Assembly (NCBI RefSeq): GCF_009601015.1
Contig: NZ_WITJ01000009.1
Location: forward strand, 1-64,000
Direction of reading: 5' to 3'
Length of the DNA: 64,000 nt
DNA from: Lactococcus hircilactis
GTDB taxonomy: Bacteria; Bacillota; Bacilli; Lactobacillales; Streptococcaceae
Shown here: in pieces, positions 7,766 to 13,782 of the stretch
Numbering within the stretch: the stretch's first letter is position 1
How the letters are laid out: each line of letters starts with the position of its first letter
Program-made: the position numbers and the translations under genes
Notes under the pieces: model-generated
Seen by the model: the letters and a program-made list of their open reading frames with translations, nothing else
Told to the model about the DNA's origin: nothing
Databases searched by the model: none

Positions 7766-8356
7766 ATGACTAAAAAAACAGAAATTAATTTTGGAATTGA
7801 TAGCAAACTAGAAATCAGAGACGCAAATAAAAAAGCAGGGTTTATTGGACAAATTGCAGGGTATGCCATTGTATTTAATAAGCCAAGTGTGCCTAATGCA
7901 CCGTTTATTGAGTATATTTCTTCATCGGCGCTCAATAATGTTGACCTAAGCGATGTACTGGCTTTATATAATCACGACTATGCAAATGTGCTAGGCAGAG
8001 TTGATGCAGGAACTTTAAAGTTAAGCATTGATAAAATCGGCTTGCATTTTGTTTTGGATATGCCAGATACAACAGTCGGGCATGATGTCTATAACAATAT
8101 AAAGGCTGGAAACCTTAAAGGTATGAGTTTCGGCTTTGTCGTGGCAGACGGTGGAGATTCATGGCAGCAAGGAGCAAGTAAACCTATCCGAACAATCAAC
8201 CAACTTCAAACATTAGGAGAAATAAGTGTCGTAAGTAAACCTGCTTATGATGATACTTCTATCAATGTCACTCGTTCTATCAAACAATTTGAAGACGAGC
8301 GTACACGAAAGTATAAAGAAAAAGTAAGAGCTTATCTTGACGGATTGAGTGATTAG
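7766..8356 (+). CDS. HK97-family prohead (capsid maturation) protease
   Basis: The 196-residue protein has the S78 prohead protease signatures. IAGYAIVFNKPS lies near the N-terminus, LALYNHDYANVLGRV near residues 70-84 holds the catalytic His, NLKGMSFGF near residue 115 the catalytic Ser, and LGEISVVSKPAYDDTSI follows. These enzymes trim scaffold and capsid N-termini during head assembly. No capsid, portal or terminase gene accompanies it, so it would have to act on helper-phage proteins or be a remnant. An attenuator-like hairpin follows the stop. Confidence 0.85.
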   Translation: MTKKTEINFGIDSKLEIRDANKKAGFIGQIAGYAIVFNKPSVPNAPFIEYISSSALNNVDLSDVLALYNHDYANVLGRVDAGTLKLSIDKIGLHFVLDMPDTTVGHDVYNNIKAGNLKGMSFGFVVADGGDSWQQGASKPIRTINQLQTLGEISVVSKPAYDDTSINVTRSIKQFEDERTRKYKEKVRAYLDGLSD

Positions 8357-8370
8357 ATTATAATAAAAAA

Positions 8371-8400
8371 ACCTAGTCTTTATTGGCTAGGTATTTATTG
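8371..8400 (+). terminator. Terminator after the prohead protease
   Basis: ACCTAG (8371-8376) pairs with CTAGGT (8387-8392), followed by ATTTATT. It ends the rightward operon just before origin-like copy B. Confidence 0.6.
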
Positions 8401-8410
8401 TTAATGTCAG

Positions 8411-8596
8411 AAAAAGTTAAAATGATACCGTAGTTCGGTAACACGTTACCGATAGCTGTAACAACTTAAACCGCATGGTTAAGCAATTTGTAGGGCTTTG
8501 ATACCGTGTCACCGTACTTTTCCTACTTCGCTAGGAATTTATAGGATAGATCAAAGTGATGAAAAATATTAGATATCCGACTTGTTAAAACTTGTT
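8411..8596. repeat. Origin-like repeat, copy B
   Basis: This is a diverged second copy of 6721-6890. The shared blocks come in the same order: CGGTAACACGTTAC (8436-8449, identical to 6735-6748), GTAACA, ATGGTTAAGC, TTTGTAGG, CCTACT(T)CGCTAG and AATTTAT. It ends in a nine-codon ORF (8559-8588, MKNIRYPTC) matching MKKVRCPTN of copy A. It has fewer GTTAC/GTAAC pentamers (three) than copy A, so it may be the decayed copy. Confidence 0.6.
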
Positions 8597-8628
8597 ATTT
8601 TCTTAGAAATACAATAGCTAATAAAAAA

Positions 8629-8656
8629 GCCCCTCGTTAACAACGGGGAACTTTTC
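8629..8656 (+). terminator. Hairpin terminator-like structure
   Basis: GCCCC...CGGGG (8629-8648) encloses the palindrome CGTTAACAACG-like core, is preceded by an A-run and followed by ACTTTT. It could act in both directions between the repeat and the next transcription unit. Confidence 0.5.
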
Positions 8657-8716
8657 CAACTATTAAGAACTAAGAATTAAGAATTTAAACTGCCTGTACA
8701 ATTATTATATCAAAGA

Positions 8717-8799
8717 TTCTCTGATAGAGAAGTAGCAAAGAAGATTAACAAATGATATAATAGAACTATCAAAAGTCGCAGAGATGCGCATGGTATAAT
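8717..8799 (+). promoter_or_regulatory. Promoter region of the ArpU-like gene
   Basis: Two extended -10 elements, TGATATAAT ending at 8761 and TGGTATAAT ending at 8799, lack clear -35 boxes. TTCTC-TGATA-GAGAA (8717-8731) is a possible operator. This arrangement suggests activated transcription of the regulator at 8857. Confidence 0.45.
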
Positions 8800-8856
8800 A
8801 AGTTCAGGAAAGTATCTCTAATTATGGGGGTGCTTTTTTGTTTGGAGGATTATATT

Positions 8857-9165
8857 ATGAATGAACTAGAGTTTAATATCAGATTATACCTCACAGGTAC
8901 AATGAAGTCATGGACTGATAGGATAGACAACACAGACCAACTAACACCACAACGCTTTATATTCAACGCAATGACAGAGCTGTTTGATTCATTGAGTGAT
9001 GATGACCTAGAGTTAATAAGACTTAGATACATGGAACGCTTGACGCTGGCAGAGATTGCAAGCCGTTATCTTATAAATGAAAGTACCGTTAGACACCACA
9101 CGAACCCAACAATTAAGCAAGTGAAAAAGATTATAAAAAAAGGTAATGAACTTTCGATAAAATAA
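8857..9165 (+). CDS. ArpU/RinA-like phage transcriptional regulator (sigma region-4-like HTH)
   Basis: The ATG at 8857 after TTGGAGGAT gives 102 residues. The region SDDDLELIRLRYMERLTLAE followed by IASRYLINESTVRHH (about residues 45-80) is the sigma-70 region 4-type helix-turn-helix found in ArpU and RinA regulators, which switch on late or packaging genes in Gram-positive phages and satellites. No late gene follows it here, so it may act on a distant promoter or on the helper, or its target may have been lost. Confidence 0.7.
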   Translation: MNELEFNIRLYLTGTMKSWTDRIDNTDQLTPQRFIFNAMTELFDSLSDDDLELIRLRYMERLTLAEIASRYLINESTVRHHTNPTIKQVKKIIKKGNELSIK

Positions 9166-9171
9166 AAAAGC

Positions 9172-9187
9172 CCGTGAATTTTCACGG
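9172..9187. terminator. Hairpin after the regulator
   Basis: CCGTGAA (9172-9178) pairs exactly with TTCACGG (9181-9187). The T-run lies on the minus strand side (AAAAAAGC precedes it), so it would terminate leftward transcripts best and rightward ones weakly. Confidence 0.55.
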
Positions 9188-9277
9188 ACAAATATAAAGA
9201 AAAGTAGTAATAATTTACCTAGCTCTATTATACCACTTTTTCTCTATAATTTTTAGATCCCCCCCACCTACTTATTT

Positions 9278-9621
9278 AGGAATACCGTATACCAATAGTG
9301 GCTCCCTGAGCAAAAAAGTGATTTTTCAAAACTTTTTTTCTGAAACGAAATCGCTCAACTGCAACGTTCACAAGGATAATTGACCCCTAAAAGTTATACA
9401 GTAAAAAGGAGGAAAACCAGCTAAATTTATTTGTGAGACACGCTACCAATGATCATTAGTGCTAAAACGACGTAAAAAAAGGCAAGAAAGGGAAGTATTT
9501 TTCCCTTTTTTTGCCTATAAACGTGATTAAATCAATGTTTTAAGATTTTGACCCCCCTATGCAAAAATTTTAAAAAATCACTTTTTTGTTCAGGGAGCCA
9601 CTATTAGTATACGGTTCTCCT
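9278..9621. repeat. Long inverted repeat with 246-bp interior at the element's right end
   Basis: About 49 bases at 9278-9326 (centred on AATAGTGGCTCCCTGA) are inverted at 9573-9621 with only a few mismatches. Similarity continues outward to a C-run near 9258-9266 and a G-run at 9634-9640. No protein-coding frame is visible between the arms. The non-coding stretch 9188-9749 is otherwise AT-rich and contains one further hairpin. Confidence 0.75.
9472..9515 (+). terminator. Strong hairpin inside the long inverted repeat
   Basis: GGCAAGAAAGGGAA (9481-9494) pairs with TTCCCTTTTTTTGCC (9501-9515) with one G-U type mismatch. It is preceded by seven A, giving a bidirectional terminator shape. Confidence 0.55.
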
Positions 9622-9749
9622 AAAAGCGATGACGGGGGGGTATTTTTTATTTTTTAAAACTTTTTTTCAGCAAAATAAAAAGCCGTATATCATGGATATA
9701 CAGCACCTTGCCTGACAAAAATTTGTTAACGCGTTTTACTACGTTTTCG

Positions 9750-9840
9750 TTGGGGTCTATTGGGGTCTGGTGGGGTCTATTTTTTAAAGAATCGCATAAA
9801 ACCGCATTTGTTGGGGTCTGTTGGGGTCTGTTGGGTGCTT
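9750..9840. repeat. Helically phased TTGGGGTCT direct repeats
   Basis: Six copies of a 10-base unit lie in two blocks: TTGGGGTCTA, TTGGGGTCTG, GTGGGGTCTA at 9750-9779 and TTGGGGTCTG, TTGGGGTCTG, TTGGGTGCTT at 9811-9840. The exact 10-base period puts them on one face of the helix. They lie at the boundary between phage-type and chromosomal genes, so integrase arm-type sites or an attachment region are plausible. The last unit adjoins the promoter of the next gene. Confidence 0.65.
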
Positions 9841-9856
9841 ATGGTATACTAAAGTG

Positions 9857-10864
9857 ATGAAAAAAATACTTATAAAATTTATTTTAATTGTGGGAGGGGT
9901 GTTGGTTTGTCTGGTAATTTTTGTCATGCTTGCCTTTCACTTTTCACCTAAACCAGGGGCAATGATCATTAGACATCTCTTTAGTTCGGAAGTGAAAATA
10001 ACGGATGAATCAGGATTTGAGAAGGTAAAATCAAAAGTAGCACTGACTAAAAATCACAACTACAACTCAAAATTTGGTTCAAATACATACGATTTATACC
10101 TTCCAAAAGGAGTGAATCATCCAGTAGATGTGCTGATATGGGTACATGGAGGAGGATTTGTTGGGGGAGACAAATCAGGTGTTAAAGAGTTTGCAACCAA
10201 GCTTGCCTTTGATGCACAAATGGCTGTCATTGCGATGAACTATAAAAGAGCACCAGAATCTCAATATCCAAATCAGTTGATCCAAGTTGGAGAGTTAATC
10301 AAAACGCTGAAAAGTCAATCCGACTCAAGATTGAATCTGTCTAAACTGATGTTTGGAGGAGATAGTGCGGGCGCTCAAATTGCCTTGCAATATGCACTCA
10401 CACAAACCAATCTCTCTTATGGCAAAGCCATTTCTATCCCACATCTCTTAACTAAAGGTGAGATTAAAGCAACGCTATCTTACTGTGGTCCAGTAGATTT
10501 GCAACAGGTTGCTCACACAAAATCAGAAAATAAAGCCATGCAATACTTCGTTAAGACAGTAGCGTGGTCAGAACTAGGGACGAAAAAATGGGAAAGTGAT
10601 CCTAAATTGCAAGAGGCAAGTTTAGTACAGCATCTGACAAACACATTTCCTCCGACGTATATCACAGATGGTAATGCGTATTCATTTCAAGATCAGGGTA
10701 TTGCGTTTTCTAATCAACTTAAAACACTCGGTGTTCCAGTATCTCAACTGTTTTTTAAGACGTCAAAGCAAACCATTACTCATGAATATCAATTTGATTA
10801 TGCTAAAAAATCAGCTCAACGCTGTTATGATGAAACACTCGCTTTTGTTCGGAAATATCAGTAA
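9857..10864 (+). CDS. Membrane-anchored alpha/beta hydrolase (HSL-type esterase/lipase)
   Basis: The 335-residue protein has an N-terminal membrane anchor (residues 2-27), HGGGFVGGDK (about 96-105) as oxyanion-hole motif and GGDSAGAQ (about 164-171) with the nucleophile Ser. A likely acid residue lies in YITDGNAYSFQD and the catalytic His in THEYQFD near residue 307, matching the hormone-sensitive-lipase-like carboxylesterases. TATACT (9845-9850) ends six bases before the ATG and no ribosome binding site is present, so the mRNA is probably leaderless. The upstream start at 9821 would run through the direct repeats and is not favoured. Confidence 0.82.
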   Translation: MKKILIKFILIVGGVLVCLVIFVMLAFHFSPKPGAMIIRHLFSSEVKITDESGFEKVKSKVALTKNHNYNSKFGSNTYDLYLPKGVNHPVDVLIWVHGGGFVGGDKSGVKEFATKLAFDAQMAVIAMNYKRAPESQYPNQLIQVGELIKTLKSQSDSRLNLSKLMFGGDSAGAQIALQYALTQTNLSYGKAISIPHLLTKGEIKATLSYCGPVDLQQVAHTKSENKAMQYFVKTVAWSELGTKKWESDPKLQEASLVQHLTNTFPPTYITDGNAYSFQDQGIAFSNQLKTLGVPVSQLFFKTSKQTITHEYQFDYAKKSAQRCYDETLAFVRKYQ

Positions 10865-10871
10865 AAATTCA

Positions 10872-10938
10872 CCGATTTCATCGGCTTGTTTTGAGTAAAG
10901 AAAAAGAGCTTGTTTTGGATTTAGAACAAGTCCTTTTT
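10872..10938. terminator. Tandem hairpins between convergent genes
   Basis: CCGAT-TTC-ATCGG (10872-10884) is followed by TTGTTTT. A second hairpin, CTTGTT...AACAAG (10909-10930), is bordered by A-rich and T-rich runs. Together they terminate the hydrolase gene and the convergent DegV gene. Confidence 0.6.
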
Positions 10939-10986
10939 GTGTAGTTTTAAAATGAATTTTGTAACGGTTTGAATCACGCGAGTTTT

Positions 10987-11874
10987 TTATTTTTCGCGTT
11001 TACTGCCCCAAAAAAAGAGTGCAACGGTGCCTGGTCCTGTGTGGCTACCAATGGTTGTTCCGACATCATTGATTTCCACTTTTCCGTTAAGTTGAGGAAA
11101 AGTAGAGGTTACAAGTGATGCTACTGCTTTGGCATCCTCAAGGCAAGCAGAATGGGAAATGTAGCATTTGTCAGTGTAGGCGCTGTTATTTTGGGCGTAG
11201 CGTTGCATTTGTTTTACGATTTGCTGAATGACCTTACGTTTTCCTCTGATTTTGTAACGGGGAATGAGTTTTCCTTCGCTATTCATGTCAAGGAGAGGGC
11301 AGATGTGTAAAATATTTCCAATCGCACCCGAAGTTTTAGAGACACGTCCTCCTTTGATGTAAAACGTCAAATCTGTTGAAAAAAACCAATGGTGAAGGGT
11401 TAATTTATTTTGCTCAAGCCAATCATAAACTTCAGTAATATTCAATCCAGCATCTCTTAAATCGGCTGCTTTATCCAGCAATAATCCATATCCAGACGAT
11501 GCTGCAAGAGAGTCAACAATCAAAATTTTTCGCTCAGGATATTTTTCTTGAAGCGTTGCTTTTGCGATATTGGCTGAATTGATTACGCCAGAAATCCCAG
11601 AAGAAAGACTGACATGTAAAATGTCATAACCGTCCTTCAAAAAAGGCTCGAAGTAGGCTTCAAATTCATCTGCGTTGACTTGTGAGGTTTTCGTTTCAGC
11701 TCCGTTTTCCATTGCGTTATAAAAATCAGTAAAAGAAAGGGACTGCCCTAAATCATCGGCATATTGTTTTCCATCAAGTTCATAATGAAAGCAAATGTAA
11801 TGAATCTCACGCGCATCAAAATGCTGTTTTGTTAAGTCTGCTGTGGAACAACAACTAATAATGTATTTGTTCAT
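10987..11874 (-). CDS. DegV family fatty-acid-binding protein
   Basis: The 295-residue protein shows the DegV/FakB-type layout: SCCSTADLT near residue 7 in place of DSTADL, DILHVSLSSGISGVINSA around residues 84-101, ILIVDSLAASSGYG, and KGGRVSKTSGAIGNIL. These proteins bind a fatty acid and, in FakAB systems, present it to a kinase for phospholipid synthesis. Length is typical. It is a single-gene unit, convergent with the hydrolase. It is not adjacent to a fakA, so the partner would be encoded elsewhere. Confidence 0.9.
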   Translation of the reverse strand: MNKYIISCCSTADLTKQHFDAREIHYICFHYELDGKQYADDLGQSLSFTDFYNAMENGAETKTSQVNADEFEAYFEPFLKDGYDILHVSLSSGISGVINSANIAKATLQEKYPERKILIVDSLAASSGYGLLLDKAADLRDAGLNITEVYDWLEQNKLTLHHWFFSTDLTFYIKGGRVSKTSGAIGNILHICPLLDMNSEGKLIPRYKIRGKRKVIQQIVKQMQRYAQNNSAYTDKCYISHSACLEDAKAVASLVTSTFPQLNGKVEINDVGTTIGSHTGPGTVALFFWGSKREK

Positions 11875-12023
11875 AACGGTCTTTTACTCCTTAAGAATGT
11901 CAATTTGATTTGGATCTACTGTGCGCACTAATGAAACAAATTGTACCATTTATTCTTTTGATTTTCAATGCTCGTTATAAACTTCGATGGCGATCTGGCG
12001 CAGTTTTATGATAAAATAAAACC

Positions 12024-12752
12024 ATGAGATTAGATAAATATTTAGCACAAGTTGGGCTAGGGACGCGAAGTGAAGTAAAAATAATATTAAAAAAAGGGCG
12101 CGTGAGTGTGGGTGGTGAATGTGTCAAAGATGGGCGATTTCAGGTGGATAAAAATGCGACAACTGTGATGTGTGATGGGAAAACAGTGACGTATCAAGCT
12201 TATTATTATTATTTATTGAATAAACCTCAAGGGGTGGTTTCTGCAACGAAAGATAATGTTTTTAAAACAGTGGTTGAGTTGTTAAATAAAGAGGATTTGA
12301 GAGCTGATATTTTTCCTGTTGGTCGTCTTGATAAAAACACAGAAGGTTTATTGATTTTGACGAATGATGGTGCTTTAGGACATGACCTGACCCAACCCAA
12401 AAAGCACGTTGAAAAGGAATATTTTGCACACATTGATGGGGAGGTGACAAAGGATATCATTGCACAATTTGCGCAGGGATTGACATTGAAAAATGGTGAA
12501 AAAGTAAAACCTGGGGAATTGTTTGTTGAGAAAACTTATCCAGCACAGACACAAAGTGGATGGATGAGCGAGATAAGAATCATCATTCATGAAGGAAAAT
12601 TTCATCAAGTGAAACGGATGTTTGAAGCGGTAGGAATGTATGTGCTTTATTTAAAGCGCACGCGCATGGGCAATTTGAGCCTTGATGATCAGCTTGAAGT
12701 GGGAAAATATCGTGTTTTGAGCGCTGATGAGATTGAACGCTTGAAAAAATGA
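12024..12752 (+). CDS. rsuA: 16S rRNA pseudouridine(516) synthase
   Basis: The 242-residue protein has an N-terminal S4 RNA-binding domain (MRLDKYLAQVGLGTRSEVKI) and the pseudouridine synthase core with GRLDKNTEGLLILTNDG, catalytic Asp103. HEGKFHQVKRMFEAVG is diagnostic of the RsuA branch, which modifies U516 of 16S rRNA. TAAAAT (12012-12017) ends six bases before the ATG with no ribosome binding site, so it appears to be leaderless. Two tandem copies of the CTGTCAG palindrome follow the stop. Confidence 0.92.
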   Translation: MRLDKYLAQVGLGTRSEVKIILKKGRVSVGGECVKDGRFQVDKNATTVMCDGKTVTYQAYYYYLLNKPQGVVSATKDNVFKTVVELLNKEDLRADIFPVGRLDKNTEGLLILTNDGALGHDLTQPKKHVEKEYFAHIDGEVTKDIIAQFAQGLTLKNGEKVKPGELFVEKTYPAQTQSGWMSEIRIIIHEGKFHQVKRMFEAVGMYVLYLKRTRMGNLSLDDQLEVGKYRVLSADEIERLKK

Positions 12753-12763
12753 TCTTATATTTT

Positions 12764-12779
12764 CTGTCAGTACTGACAG
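12764..12779. repeat. Palindrome CTGTCAGTACTGACAG
   Basis: Perfect 16-base palindrome, intergenic, 12 bases after the rsuA stop. First member of the dispersed family (see findings). Confidence 0.9.
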
Positions 12780-12836
12780 AACGCCAGAATCGTAAAAAAA
12801 AGGTGTCAAGTGCACGCTTTTAAAGATTAAAATTTT

Positions 12837-12852
12837 CTGTCAGTACTGACAG
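12837..12852. terminator. Palindrome CTGTCAGTACTGACAG with T-run
   Basis: Perfect 16-base palindrome extended by AATTTT/AATTTT-type flanks, just past the end of the leftward TetR gene and followed by TTTTTT on the plus strand. It has bidirectional terminator geometry between convergent genes. Confidence 0.8.
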
Positions 12853-12859
12853 AATTTTT

Positions 12860-13474
12860 TTATTTTTCACGATTAATATTGACGCCAAGAACAGTCAAAT
12901 GTCCGTTAGAGATGAGCTTGATGATCAAATGTGCAAAATCAGCTGCTCGCATTTTTTTAGAATCCATCACCCACCACTTTAGCGTTCCTACCAAAATAGA
13001 GACGATGTAGTTGATTACAAAATCAATCGGAATTATCACATCCTGCTCACGAACTTCTAATTTTTCAAACAGTTCAGCGTAGCGTGCGTTCAAAATATCT
13101 AAAAAGCGGTGAATAATTGCGGGATCTTGTGCTTTATCTGTGACAATTTGCGCAACTTCAGGATACTTTCTTACAAAATCATAAAACCGTGTCAAAATTT
13201 CCTCAATCTCGACCACATGAACATTATTGCCTTTGATTGGACTATTTTCATCAAGCATTTCTGTAAAATCAATCAAAAAGTCCTCAATTAAGCTATCATA
13301 CAAGTCTTGCTTGTCGGAATAGTGAGCATAAAAAGTAGCACGATTAATCATTGCATGATCTGCGATTTCCTGGATTGAAATTTTTTCAAATTTTTTAGTT
13401 CTGAGCAAACCAAAAAAAGCTTGTGTGATGAGTTTTCTCGTTCTTTTCACTCTTAAATCTTCTGCTTTGACCAT
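12860..13474 (-). CDS. TetR family transcriptional regulator
   Basis: The ATG at 13474, preceded by AAAGAGAG, gives 204 residues; longer starts would cross the likely promoter. RKLITQAFFGLLRTKKFEKI followed by SIQEIADHAMINRATFYAHY (about residues 9-48) is a typical TetR helix-turn-helix. The C-terminal domain (CPEVAQIV-like YPEVAQIVTDK, IVSILVGTLKWWVMD) binds an unknown ligand. GCAACA...TGTTGC at 13500-13524 lies just downstream of a TATAAT (13529-13534, minus strand), a plausible autoregulatory operator. The upstream neighbour is the divergent activase, a possible target. Confidence 0.85.
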   Translation of the reverse strand: MVKAEDLRVKRTRKLITQAFFGLLRTKKFEKISIQEIADHAMINRATFYAHYSDKQDLYDSLIEDFLIDFTEMLDENSPIKGNNVHVVEIEEILTRFYDFVRKYPEVAQIVTDKAQDPAIIHRFLDILNARYAELFEKLEVREQDVIIPIDFVINYIVSILVGTLKWWVMDSKKMRAADFAHLIIKLISNGHLTVLGVNINREK

Positions 13475-13499
13475 TTTTTCTCTCTTTTGTGTAATATAT

Positions 13500-13534
13500 G
13501 CAACATTTATTGTCGATTTGTTGCTTTTATTATA
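13500..13534 (-). promoter_or_regulatory. TetR gene promoter and putative operator
   Basis: A minus-strand TATAAT lies at 13529-13534 and the inverted pair GCAACA (13500-13505) / TGTTGC (13519-13524) overlaps the expected transcription start. The rest of 13535-13782 contains only AT-rich sequence with a weak TTAAAAT near 13724 reading toward the activase; no other gene is seen. Confidence 0.45.
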
Positions 13535-13782
13535 GTCTTTTCTTTTCGAAAATTCAGGGCTTAGGACTGTCAAAACTCTTTTCCATAAATGTCAAACAAA
13601 TTTTCCAAAAACGACATGGCGTTTATTATTGTTGTCTAACCGTACAAGGAGCAATGATTTGCTGGTTGTAAAATATTTTCAGCGTGATAAAATAAACACT
13701 AGATAAGATAAACAACAGCCTGTTAAAATAGAGCTGAAAATCACAGATAATGAAGCATTTCTCACATAACTAGGAGACTCTC

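Noticed and set aside
1-9850. Complete prophage
   Set aside because: No integrase, terminase, portal, capsid, tail or lysis genes are seen; the gene set fits a satellite or remnant better.
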